This document shows positions 1-6,109 of a stretch of DNA of 8,542 nucleotides, one piece after another. The stretch comes from Thermoleophilia bacterium (GTDB lineage: Bacteria; Actinomycetota; Thermoleophilia; Gaiellales; SKUG01): NCBI GenBank assembly GCA_020438525.1, contig JAGQUL010000013.1, positions 1-8,542 of the forward strand, read 5' to 3'. Made by a program: the position numbers and the translations under genes. The notes beneath the pieces are model-generated. The model did no database searches. It saw only the letters and a list, made by a program, of their open reading frames with translations, and was not told where the DNA came from. Within the stretch, counting starts at the first letter, position 1. Every line of letters starts with the position of its first letter.

Positions 1-1
1 C

Positions 2-1150
2 GTCGCAGCGCTCGCTGCCGGCGCGATCGTCGAGGCAGCCGACGCGCTCGCCGGGCTCGGCTGCCGCGGTCCCGCACCGGGCGTCGCCCCCGGACATGAC
101 CCGGCCGCGCCACGCACCCGCCGCATCCGGGCCTTCGTGAAGGTCCAGGACGGCTGCGACTTCCACTGCTCCTACTGCATCGTGCCGAGCGTGCGCGGTG
201 AGCCCCGCTCGCGCAGCGTCGACGCGATCCTCGACGAGGTCGCGCGACGCGTCGATCGAGGACAGCGCGAGGTCGTGCTCACCGGCGTGAACATCGGCCT
301 GTTCCGCGACCGCGATGCGCGCATGGGCCTCGACCGGCTCCTGCACGCGGTCGCCGACGTCGACGGGGTCGACCGCGTGCGGATCTCGTCGATCGAGTCC
401 AACCACGTGAACCGGCGGCTCGTCGCCGCGATGGCCTCGCATCCGAAGGTCTGCCCGCACCTGCACGTGCCGCTGCAGTCGGGCGACGACGACGTGCTCG
501 CCGGCATGCGTCGCCACTACGACACAACCCGCTACGCACGCGCGATCGACGCGGCTCGCAACGAGCTTCCCGAGCTCAACCTCACGACCGACATCATCGT
601 CGGCTACCCCACCGAGACCGACGAGTCGTTCGAGCGCACGCTCGCGTTCGCGCGCACGATGGGATTCACCAAGGTGCACGCGTTCCCGTTCAGCGAGCGG
701 CCCGGCACCGACGCGGTCGACCACCGCGACCCGATCGACCGCGCGGTCAAGGCCGAGCGCAGCCGACGGCTGCGCGCGCAGGCCGACGAGCTCGCGCTCG
801 CACACCGCGGCTCGCTCGTGGGTCGGCGCGACGAGGTCGTCGTCGAGACCCGTTCCGCGACCGGCTACGGCAGCGGCGCGGGCGTGCTCATGACCGACTC
901 CCACGTCGCGACCGATGGCGACGACGACCGCCCGGCGCGATCCGAGCGGGTCCGCACCGGCTACACCCGTGACTACTCGCCGGTGCTGCTGTCGTCGCTG
1001 CCCGACGACGTTCCCGACGGCACGCTCGTCGCGGTCACGCTCGACTCGATCGATCGCTCGTCCGGGGTGCTCGACGCGACACCCGTCGAGTCGCTCGCCC
1101 GAGGCAGGCGCAGCACGAAGCACGCGCCCCTGCCGCTCCCGGGCTCGTAG
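2..1150 (+). CDS. mtaB: tRNA (N6-threonylcarbamoyladenosine(37)-C2)-methylthiotransferase MtaB, 5'-truncated by the window
   Basis: Radical-SAM enzyme that adds a methylthio group to t6A at position 37 of ANN-decoding tRNAs, in the cytoplasm. The frame is open from base 2, so the N-terminus lies outside the window. The 382 visible codons hold a linker (1-45), then the radical-SAM cluster motif CDFHCSYC (Cys 52, 56, 59 of the visible part), LTGVNIG, RISSIE, PLQSGDDDVL, TDIIVGYPTETDESF and HAFPFSERPGT. The last block fits MtaB better than MiaB or RimO. A TRAM-like C-terminal region follows (GYTRDYSPV, then LVAVTLDSI). Compared with the usual 430-450 residues, about 90-100 residues of the N-terminal methylthiotransferase domain are missing, including the expected VTGC cysteine. 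A GTG at 137 falls inside the conserved block just before the cluster motif and is not the true start. The 3' end overlaps the opposing histidine kinase gene by 178 nt. Confidence 0.93.
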   Translation, partial: VAALAAGAIVEAADALAGLGCRGPAPGVAPGHDPAAPRTRRIRAFVKVQDGCDFHCSYCIVPSVRGEPRSRSVDAILDEVARRVDRGQREVVLTGVNIGLFRDRDARMGLDRLLHAVADVDGVDRVRISSIESNHVNRRLVAAMASHPKVCPHLHVPLQSGDDDVLAGMRRHYDTTRYARAIDAARNELPELNLTTDIIVGYPTETDESFERTLAFARTMGFTKVHAFPFSERPGTDAVDHRDPIDRAVKAERSRRLRAQADELALAHRGSLVGRRDEVVVETRSATGYGSGAGVLMTDSHVATDGDDDRPARSERVRTGYTRDYSPVLLSSLPDDVPDGTLVAVTLDSIDRSSGVLDATPVESLARGRRSTKHAPLPLPGS

Positions 1151-2538
1151 TCGAGGTCGCCGCCGTACCGGCGTGCCACGGATCGCGCGATCGCAAGTCC
1201 GAGCCCCGAGCCGTCGACGTTCGACGGCACGTCCTCGCCGCGCGCGAAGTGCTCGAACATCCGAAGCTGGTCGTGCTTGCTGATCCCGTCGCCGGCATCA
1301 CACACCGCGATCGCAGCCCAGCCGCCGTGAACCGACCGTGCGTCGACCCGGATCGGCGGGCGACCGTACTTGTCGGCGTTCGTGAGCAGGTTGACCACGA
1401 CTCGCACCACGTCGTCGTCGAGCGCCAGCACCGCGAGCCCGGGCTCGATCTCGAGCGTCGTGTCGTCGGGGTCGACGCCGGAGTCGAGCAGCGCACGATC
1501 GACCGCGGCGGCAACGTCGACCGGCACGGGTCGCGGCGCACTGGACGCATCGATCCTCGAGAGCACGAGCATCTGCGACACGAGCCGTGACAGCCGCTCG
1601 CCCTGGTCGCGCACGATCCGCAGGAACCGTCGTCGCTCCTGCTCGTCGAGCGAATCCCAGCGCTCGTCGAGCGTCGCAGCGAACCCCACGACCGACGTGA
1701 TCGGGGTCTGCAGCTCGTGCGAGGCCATCGACACGAACCGTGACCGGTCGCGTTCCGCATCGCTCAGCTCCTGCAGCCGGATCCCTAGCAGCGCGAGCCG
1801 CCAGCCCATGAGGATCGGCAGCGCGATCAGCGGTACCGTCCACGGTGCGGTCTCGAACGCCGCCACGCCGACGAGCGCCGCCGGCAGGTTCAGGCCCACG
1901 AGCATGCACTGGATCCGCACCGCGTCGCGAGCGAACTCCGACCACGGCCGAGCGGGATTCTCGACGAGCAGGTGGGCGAACGGGCGAAACAGCGTGAACT
2001 CGTAGGCAACCGAGGTCGCGACCATCACCGCCACCGCGACGTAGGCCGAGCCACCGAGCGCGATCGTGGCTGTGGCCGCGCCCCAGAGCAGCGATCGATA
2101 CGCGAGGCCGCTCGTGAGGTGTGCGAACCGCATGCTCCACGAGAGCGGCATCACCGCCCACGAGGTGACGGTCACGACGAACAGGAGCCACGCCGAGTCG
2201 TGGGAGCTGAATGACGCGAATGCCGTGAGCACGAGCGCGTCGTTGACCACGACCTTGTAGGTGTTGCCGCTGCTCGTCGACACCGGCAGCTCCGCCACGT
2301 CGGTAGCGATGATCGCCGCAATGAACGCCCACGTCCACGCGTCCGGTGCGCCACCTGCAAGCGCGTGCCAGGCCAGCAGGGCGAGCGCGATCGCGCTCGC
2401 GATCGCGAAGCCGATCACGCCGCTGCGGCGCATGCACGGGTCGCCGGGCGAGTGCCACGGGCGCGGTCCGGTCACCGCGTGGTGGTTGACGCGGGCGCGG
2501 GGACGCTCGGATGCTGCGGGAGTGGGCGTGTTCGACAT
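973..2538 (-). CDS. Membrane-bound sensor histidine kinase (HisKA + HATPase_c)
   Basis: Two-component sensor kinase, 521 aa from the ATG at 2538. Residues about 41-252 carry seven or eight hydrophobic helices, forming an integral-membrane sensor rather than a periplasmic loop domain. A short linker leads to HisKA with H-box SHELQTPITSV (phosphoacceptor His274), the second DHp helix near 300-330, N-box NLLTNADKYG (383-392), G1 DAGDGI (414-419), F-box MFEHF (427-431) and G2 GSGLGLAI (443-450). All catalytic boxes are present, so it should be active. After the ATPase fold (about residue 480) a roughly 40-residue Ser/Thr/Asp-rich tail runs antisense to the end of mtaB. The frame is open for 61 further codons upstream, but those cross the HIT gene and are Arg/Ser-rich. 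The 2538 ATG comes first after a plausible -10 (2571-2576) and has no Shine-Dalgarno. An ATG at 2433, just before the first membrane helix, is the alternative. No response regulator is adjacent, so it is an orphan within this window; its signal is unknown. Confidence 0.92.
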   Translation of the reverse strand: MSNTPTPAASERPRARVNHHAVTGPRPWHSPGDPCMRRSGVIGFAIASAIALALLAWHALAGGAPDAWTWAFIAAIIATDVAELPVSTSSGNTYKVVVNDALVLTAFASFSSHDSAWLLFVVTVTSWAVMPLSWSMRFAHLTSGLAYRSLLWGAATATIALGGSAYVAVAVMVATSVAYEFTLFRPFAHLLVENPARPWSEFARDAVRIQCMLVGLNLPAALVGVAAFETAPWTVPLIALPILMGWRLALLGIRLQELSDAERDRSRFVSMASHELQTPITSVVGFAATLDERWDSLDEQERRRFLRIVRDQGERLSRLVSQMLVLSRIDASSAPRPVPVDVAAAVDRALLDSGVDPDDTTLEIEPGLAVLALDDDVVRVVVNLLTNADKYGRPPIRVDARSVHGGWAAIAVCDAGDGISKHDQLRMFEHFARGEDVPSNVDGSGLGLAIARSVARRYGGDLDYEPGSGRGACFVLRLPRASDSTGVASSTPDERSIESSVTATSVPSGTSSGSDDSSTGE

Positions 2539-2570
2539 GGGTCGAGGTCGAGAACGGGATCGTCCCTGCA

Positions 2571-2576
2571 ATCGTA
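2571..2576 (-). promoter_or_regulatory. Candidate -10 box of the histidine kinase gene
   Basis: Reads TACGAT on the minus strand, matching TANNNT. It lies 32 nt from the chosen ATG, which would give a leader of roughly 25 nt, unlike the leaderless arrangement of its neighbours. No convincing -35 is seen. Confidence 0.35.
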
Positions 2577-2595
2577 CCGTCATGCGCGGGTGCGA

Positions 2596-2601
2596 TACGC
2601 T
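2596..2601 (+). promoter_or_regulatory. -10 box of the HIT gene, leaderless type
   Basis: Reads TACGCT, within gaTACGCT, with 7 nt between it and the ATG at 2609. Transcription would begin at or next to the A of the start codon. There is no Shine-Dalgarno, and the same layout recurs at three other genes here. The -35 is not recognisable. Confidence 0.6.
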
Positions 2602-2608
2602 CAGCCGC

Positions 2609-2944
2609 ATGATCGATACGTGCGTCTTCTGCAGGATTTCCAGTGGCGAGCTTCCGAGCGAGGTCGTCGCATCCGACGACGAGTTCCTCGCGTTCCGCGA
2701 CGTGCAGCCGCGCGCTGCCACGCACGTGCTCGTGGTGCCGCGCGCGCACCACGAGCACCTCGACGCGTGGATCGCCGCAGGCGGATCGAGCGATCGGATG
2801 CTCGCGTTCGTCAGGCAGGTCGCGAGCGAGCTCGACGTGTCGGGCCGCTACCGACTGATCACCAACGTCGGTGCCGACGCCGGGCAGGTCGTCGACCACC
2901 TGCACTGGCACCTGCTCGCAGGCACGCGACTGCCCGGCTTCTGA
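2609..2944 (+). CDS. HIT (histidine triad) family nucleotide hydrolase
   Basis: Small cytoplasmic HINT-like protein of 111 aa. Family members hydrolyse nucleoside phosphoramidates, aminoacyl-adenylates or related nucleotide conjugates. It starts with the typical CVFCRI (Cys5, Cys8), which in many HINT proteins pairs with His residues to bind zinc. The VVPRAHHEHL segment follows (43-51), and the catalytic triad is HLHWH (His97, His99, His101) after GQVVD. It is slightly shorter than most HINT proteins but has all key elements. The frame is open upstream to 2261, but that part is antisense to the histidine kinase. The ATG at 2609 sits 7 nt after a -10 box and right before the conserved N-terminus. 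It is divergent from the kinase and is followed by a 99-nt gap before yqeY. The exact substrate cannot be told from sequence. Confidence 0.93.
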   Translation: MIDTCVFCRISSGELPSEVVASDDEFLAFRDVQPRAATHVLVVPRAHHEHLDAWIAAGGSSDRMLAFVRQVASELDVSGRYRLITNVGADAGQVVDHLHWHLLAGTRLPGF

Positions 2945-2985
2945 GGACGCACGCAGCGCCACCAGCCACCCTCGTGGGATGCGTT

Positions 2986-3004
2986 TTCGGCGATATGTGC
3001 CGAA
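2986..3004. terminator. Hairpin after the HIT gene, possible weak terminator
   Basis: Inverted repeat TTCGGC - 7 nt - GCCGAA, a perfect 6-bp stem beginning 42 nt after the HIT stop. On the plus strand no T-run follows it, so it is not a classical intrinsic terminator. It could be an L-shaped terminator, an RNA stabiliser or a protein site. A TTTT precedes the left arm on the plus strand, which would be A-rich on the minus strand. Confidence 0.35.
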
Positions 3005-3005
3005 T

Positions 3006-3021
3006 ACGTGCCCGGGCACGT
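3006..3021. promoter_or_regulatory. Perfect 16-bp palindrome upstream of yqeY, candidate operator
   Basis: ACGTGCCC followed directly by GGGCACGT is a perfect palindrome with no spacer. It ends 10 nt before the yqeY -10 box, so it covers the place where the -35 contacts would be. That position fits a dimeric regulator that blocks or activates the promoter. The regulator is unknown. Confidence 0.5.
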
Positions 3022-3031
3022 GCGGGGTCGG

Positions 3032-3037
3032 TAACAT
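3032..3037 (+). promoter_or_regulatory. -10 box of yqeY, leaderless type
   Basis: Reads TAACAT, with 6 nt between it and the ATG at 3044. There is no Shine-Dalgarno before the ATG. Of the -10 boxes in this window it is one of the closest to TATAAT. It would drive yqeY and, through the one-base gap, the M14 peptidase gene. Confidence 0.65.
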
Positions 3038-3043
3038 CTCGCC

Positions 3044-3499
3044 ATGACGACCTCCCTGCTCGAACGACTCCAGGCCGACGTGAAGGACGCGATGAAGGCG
3101 CGCGACAGCGATCGCGTGCAGTCGCTGCGCATGTTCGTGAACTCGGTCCAGACCGAGGCCAAGTCGAAGCTGCGCGACCTGAGCGACGACGAGGTCGTCA
3201 CGGTGCTGCAGCGCGAGAAGAAGAAGCGCGTGGAGGCGGCCGAGGCGTTCGAGAGTGGCGGCCACCCCGACCGTGCGGCGGCTGAGCGCGAGCAGGCAGC
3301 GATGCTCGACGCGTACCTGCCCGAGCAGCTGTCGGACGACGAGCTGACGGCGCTCGTTGCCGAGGCCGTCGCCGAGACCGGTGCCAGCGGACCATCCGAC
3401 ATGGGCACCGTGATGAAGGCCGTGATGCCCAAGGTAGCGGGCCGCGCCGACGGCAAGGCCGTGAGCGGCGCCGTGTCCAAGGCGCTGCGACCGGGCTGA
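3044..3499 (+). CDS. yqeY: GatB/YqeY domain-containing protein
   Basis: Protein of 151 aa, close to the family's usual length of about 150. It begins with the helical KxAMKARDxxRxxxLR-type segment (here DVKDAMKARDSDRVQSLRMF, 13-32). Next come LSDDEVVTVLQREKKKR (46-62), an ESGG and AAEREQA stretch, then LPEQLSDDEL (92-101). The C-terminal helical domain, related to the tail of GatB, contains DMGTVMKAVMPKVAGRADGK (119-138). In GatB this tail domain contacts tRNA; the free-standing protein is conserved but its role is not settled. A tRNA- or translation-related role is inferred from the homology and from mtaB, phoH and ybeY nearby. The ATG is 6 nt after a TAACAT box. The next gene starts one base after its stop. 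Confidence 0.93.
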   Translation: MTTSLLERLQADVKDAMKARDSDRVQSLRMFVNSVQTEAKSKLRDLSDDEVVTVLQREKKKRVEAAEAFESGGHPDRAAAEREQAAMLDAYLPEQLSDDELTALVAEAVAETGASGPSDMGTVMKAVMPKVAGRADGKAVSGAVSKALRPG

Positions 3500-3500
3500 C

Positions 3501-4310
3501 ATGCCGCGCAGCATCGTCGCACCACGAGCGGCGCGCACGGCCGCGGCAGCAGCGGCGCTCGCGCTGGTCGTCGTCACCATGCTCGTGCCGGGGGTCGCGG
3601 CAGCCGCCGACGAGCCCGCCGCGAACGTCGTTCCGCAGCATCGCGAGAAGATCGGCGTGACCGCCGCCGGCCGCGCGATCTACGTCACCGTGCGAGGACG
3701 CAGCGACGCCGCCGTGGACGTGGTCGTGGTCGGCGTGATCCACGGCAACGAGCGCGCGGGACTGCCGATCGTGCAGCGCCTGCTCGGCGCCGGCGTGCCA
3801 CGCAGCGTGCGCTACTGGCTGCTGCCCGCGCTCAACATCGACGGGCAGCGGCGCAACACGCGCCAGAACGCGCGCGGCGTGGACCTCAACCGCAACTTCC
3901 CCTACCTCTGGCGCGGCGGCGGCCGCCCGTTCGACGTGTACTACCCGGGCCGCTCGCGCGCATCCGAGCCCGAGACCCGCGCCTACATGCGGCTCGTGCA
4001 GCGCGTGCACCCCGACGCGACGATCTGGTACCACCAGCATGCCCGGATGGTGATCCGGCCCGACGGGCGCTGGCGGCAGGCACTCGCGCGCGTCTATGAG
4101 CGTGCGAGCGGGCTCGCGATGCGCCGCTACCCGGTCACCGGCCTGCGTGGCACCGCATCGACGTGGCAGCAGGCCGAGCAGCGCCGCGCGCTCGCGCTCG
4201 TGGTCGAGCTGCCCGCGGGTCGGCTCTCGCGCGCCGCAGTCGGTCGGCACGCCGATGCGGTGCGACGGCTCGCACTCGCCGCGTGGCGCGACGACGTTCG
4301 CTCGCCCTGA
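3501..4310 (+). CDS. Secreted M14-family zinc carboxypeptidase / murein peptide amidase-like protein
   Basis: Exported metallopeptidase of 269 aa. Residues 1-36 look like a Sec signal: Arg-containing n-region, long Ala/Leu/Val core, and a probable cut after GVAAAA before DEP. The M14 layout is complete: zinc ligands HGNE (His81, Glu84), substrate-binding [12 protein letters not shown] (Arg125, Asn130, Arg131), the third zinc ligand in IWYHQH (His178, less likely His180) and the general-base glutamate in VVELP (Glu236). ELP with an upstream GTASTW block is typical of bacterial MpaA-like enzymes, which trim peptidoglycan or other peptides, rather than of pancreatic-type carboxypeptidases. It is compact, with no extra wall-binding domain. 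Its ATG is one base after the yqeY stop, with no Shine-Dalgarno, implying co-transcription and perhaps coupled translation. The substrate is inferred only from the family; a cell-wall peptide is the best guess. Confidence 0.88.
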   Translation: MPRSIVAPRAARTAAAAAALALVVVTMLVPGVAAAADEPAANVVPQHREKIGVTAAGRAIYVTVRGRSDAAVDVVVVGVIHGNERAGLPIVQRLLGAGVPRSVRYWLLPALNIDGQRRNTRQNARGVDLNRNFPYLWRGGGRPFDVYYPGRSRASEPETRAYMRLVQRVHPDATIWYHQHARMVIRPDGRWRQALARVYERASGLAMRRYPVTGLRGTASTWQQAEQRRALALVVELPAGRLSRAAVGRHADAVRRLALAAWRDDVRSP

Positions 4311-4323
4311 CCGACGCGGTCGA

Positions 4324-4329
4324 TAGGCT
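4324..4329 (+). promoter_or_regulatory. Candidate -10 box of phoH
   Basis: Reads TAGGCT, identical to the ybeY box. It is 4 nt before an in-frame GTG (4334) and 16 nt before the TTG at 4346. Transcription would begin near 4336, too late for the GTG but early enough to include the GGAGG and the TTG. It lies in the short gap after the M14 stop, so phoH may have its own start in addition to readthrough. Confidence 0.5.
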
Positions 4330-4335
4330 GCCGGT

Positions 4336-4340
4336 GGAGG
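4336..4340 (+). promoter_or_regulatory. Shine-Dalgarno site that decides the phoH start
   Basis: GGAGG, followed by 5 nt and TTG at 4346. It is the only clear Shine-Dalgarno I found before a gene in the window, and it overlaps the rival GTG start codon at 4334-4336. This favours the TTG. Confidence 0.55.
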
Positions 4341-4345
4341 AAGCC

Positions 4346-5386
4346 TTGACCAAGACCGAGAAGATCCAGCTCGACGACGAGGTCGCCGTGGCGCTCGCCG
4401 GCCACCACGACGCGGTGCTCGACGCGATCACCGAGCGCGCAGGCTGCACGATCAGCATGCGCGGCAACGAGCTCACGCTGAGCGGCGAGCCGTACGCGGT
4501 CGAGCGCGGCGTGAAGCTCGTGCAGCAGCTCGCGGAGATCTACGATGCGGGCACGCCGCTCACGCCCGACGTGGTGAGCGTCGTCGACTCCGACCAGGAC
4601 GCGCCCGCGAACGCAGCGCGCTCGAACGGCGCATCGAAGGGCGGCTCGTCGTCGTCCCAGAAGACCACCGAGCGCGATCGCCCGCGCGCAAAGGAGGTCT
4701 TCGCCGACGTCGTGCTGACCCATCGCGGCAAGCCGATCGGCCCGCGCTCGAGCGGGCAGAAGCGATACGTCGACGCGATCCGCGAGAACTCGATCACCTT
4801 CGGCATCGGACCCGCCGGCACCGGCAAGACGTACCTGGCGATGGCGCTGGCGGTCGACGCGCTGATCGAGCGTCGCGTGGCGCGCATCGTGCTCTGCCGA
4901 CCCGCGGTGGAGGCCGGCGAGAAGCTCGGGTTCCTGCCCGGCACGATGCTCGACAAGGTCGACCCGTACCTGCGCCCGCTCTACGACGCGCTCTACGACA
5001 TGATGGATCCCGACCGGCTCACCACCGCGATGGAGCAGGGCGTGATCGAGGTCGCACCGCTCGCGTTCATGCGTGGTCGAACGCTCAACGACGCGTTCGT
5101 GGTGCTCGACGAGGCGCAGAACACCTCGCCCGAGCAGATGCAGATGTTCCTCACGCGCCTCGGGTTCGGCTCGAAGATGGTGATCACCGGCGACGCCACG
5201 CAGATCGACCTGCCGCGCGGCACGCGCAGCGGGCTCGTGCACGTGTCGAAGATCCTGCGCGGGATCGACGACATCGCGTTCGTGCAGTTCGACCAGGCCG
5301 ACGTGCAGCGCCACCGGCTCGTGCAGCGGATCGTGGCGGCGTACCACACCGCGCAGGAGCAGTCCGAGACGCAGGACCACCACTAG
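4346..5386 (+). CDS. phoH: PhoH family ATPase
   Basis: Cytoplasmic P-loop NTPase of the PhoH family (346 aa from the TTG), related to superfamily-1 helicase cores and thought to act on RNA. An N-terminal KH-like PhoH region (about 1-75, with [12 protein letters not shown]) is followed by a Ser/Gly/charged linker (80-115). The ATPase core has Walker A GPAGTGKT (155-162), [17 protein letters not shown] (183-199), Walker [15 protein letters not shown] (252-265) and [12 protein letters not shown] (281-292). All signatures are intact. The frame is open upstream to 4163 inside the M14 gene. Two starts compete: GTG 4334 (350 aa, [10 protein letters not shown]) and TTG 4346 (MTKTEK), the latter with a well-placed GGAGG. 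phoH and ybeY are usually adjacent; here a minus-strand gene sits between them. The tail is polar and ends in His-His. No PIN domain is fused to it. Confidence 0.93.
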   Translation: MTKTEKIQLDDEVAVALAGHHDAVLDAITERAGCTISMRGNELTLSGEPYAVERGVKLVQQLAEIYDAGTPLTPDVVSVVDSDQDAPANAARSNGASKGGSSSSQKTTERDRPRAKEVFADVVLTHRGKPIGPRSSGQKRYVDAIRENSITFGIGPAGTGKTYLAMALAVDALIERRVARIVLCRPAVEAGEKLGFLPGTMLDKVDPYLRPLYDALYDMMDPDRLTTAMEQGVIEVAPLAFMRGRTLNDAFVVLDEAQNTSPEQMQMFLTRLGFGSKMVITGDATQIDLPRGTRSGLVHVSKILRGIDDIAFVQFDQADVQRHRLVQRIVAAYHTAQEQSETQDHH

Positions 5387-5424
5387 CGCCTCCGCACGAT
5401 CGAGCGCGACGGCTGCCGCGGTGG

Positions 5425-6030
5425 TCAGCTGGGGCCGGGAGGACCGTCGGGATACCGCGTCTCCCGGCGCTCGTTGCCCACGTTCGGGATCGCATCGAGG
5501 TCGCGTTCCAGCTCGTCGCGACGCTCGGGTGCGAGCGACACCCGCTCCACCTCGTCGCTCGCATCGACGATCGCATTGAGCAGCTGCGCGCGGACCGCGG
5601 GATCGGTGAGCTGCTCGTCGCGCAGCGTGAGCGCGGCGCCACGGATCACCGTGAGCGGGTTGAAGAGGCGGTGGCGCACCACCTGCTCGTAGTGGCGGCG
5701 CGCACGCTCGTACTCCGTCGCTCGGTAGCGGGCGGCGTCCTCGCGCGCGGCGATACCGCGCGCGATCGGCTCGATCGTGAGCATGATCGCCACGAGCGTG
5801 GCGGCCAGCAGCACGTCGAGCCCGACCTCGAGCGCGAGGTTGGGCGCCTCGCCCGGATCGACGAACACGTCGGTCAGGCGTGACAGCCCCCGCAGCGTGA
5901 AGTAGCCGCCAAGGGCGAGCAGCGGCGCGGATCGGTTCGACAGCCAGCGTCGCCCGCGCACGACCACGTACGCAGCGGCGAGCAGGTTCAGCACCGCGAG
6001 CGCGAGGTCGATGGACTGGATGGTGGTCAT
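5425..6030 (-). CDS. Three-helix membrane protein with a histidine-kinase-like DHp domain but no ATPase domain
   Basis: Predicted 201-aa protein that I cannot assign to a named family. Hydrophobic helices lie at about 6-24, 34-54 and 67-88. A charged helix (about 92-117) then leads into an H-box-like sequence RHRLFNPLTVIRGAALTL (119-136), which lines up with the kinase pattern HELRTPLTxIxG: candidate phosphoacceptor His120, Arg121 where kinases usually have Glu or Asp, Asn124 at the Thr/Asn site, then Pro125-Leu126. A second helix with DHp character follows (about 145-165), then a Pro/Arg/Glu-rich tail to residue 201. There is no N-, G1- or G2-box, and the downstream DNA is phoH, so no catalytic domain was split off. 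The ATG at 6030 is preceded by a weak TACCGC box; the longer frame to 6297 is antisense to ybeY. It may be a phosphotransfer partner, an inhibitory dimerisation partner or a reduced kinase. Confidence 0.75.
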   Translation of the reverse strand: MTTIQSIDLALAVLNLLAAAYVVVRGRRWLSNRSAPLLALGGYFTLRGLSRLTDVFVDPGEAPNLALEVGLDVLLAATLVAIMLTIEPIARGIAAREDAARYRATEYERARRHYEQVVRHRLFNPLTVIRGAALTLRDEQLTDPAVRAQLLNAIVDASDEVERVSLAPERRDELERDLDAIPNVGNERRETRYPDGPPGPS

Positions 6031-6109
6031 CTGCGCGTGCGGTACCCGGATCGAACGGTCTGCACGCGCGTCGCTTGGCCGCGGGCGCGAAGCCGGTAGG
6101 CTCGCCCCT
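6031..6109. promoter_or_regulatory. Divergent promoter region, DHp-like gene / ybeY
   Basis: A 79-bp gap between two divergent starts. On the plus strand TTGGCC (6075-6080), a 16-nt spacer and TAGGCT (6097-6102) form the most complete -35/-10 pair in the window. On the minus strand there is only a poor box, TACCGC (6039-6044), 8 nt before the ATG at 6030; its last base is C instead of the expected T. Confidence 0.45.
6097..6102 (+). promoter_or_regulatory. -10 box of ybeY, leaderless type
   Basis: Reads TAGGCT, with a 7-nt gap to the GTG at 6110. The possible -35 is TTGGCC at 6075-6080. No Shine-Dalgarno precedes the GTG. The box supports an independent ybeY promoter, which is needed because the opposing gene separates ybeY from phoH. 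Confidence 0.65.

Larger units (their letters stand above)
2539..2608. promoter_or_regulatory. Divergent promoter region, histidine kinase / HIT gene
   Basis: A 70-bp gap between two divergently transcribed starts. It contains a candidate -10 on each strand (2596-2601 for the HIT gene, 2571-2576 for the kinase). They are close enough that the kinase -35 position would fall on the HIT -10, so the two promoters may compete. No clear operator palindrome is visible. Confidence 0.5.

Noticed and set aside
137..139. GTG as the real start of mtaB
   Set aside because: It falls inside the conserved AFVKVQDGC block and the frame is open and protein-like back to base 2, so the gene is merely cut by the window.
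2365..3285. Plus-strand open frame of 306 codons over the HIT and yqeY region
   Set aside because: Arg-rich shadow in a different frame from both recognised genes.
1298..3580. Minus-strand open frame of 760 codons
   Set aside because: Runs in another frame over the histidine kinase, HIT and yqeY genes, all of which have clear family motifs; composition is low-complexity Arg/Ala/His.
5387..5424. Bidirectional terminator between phoH and the convergent DHp-like gene
   Set aside because: The 38-nt gap has no good stem followed by a T-run on either strand.
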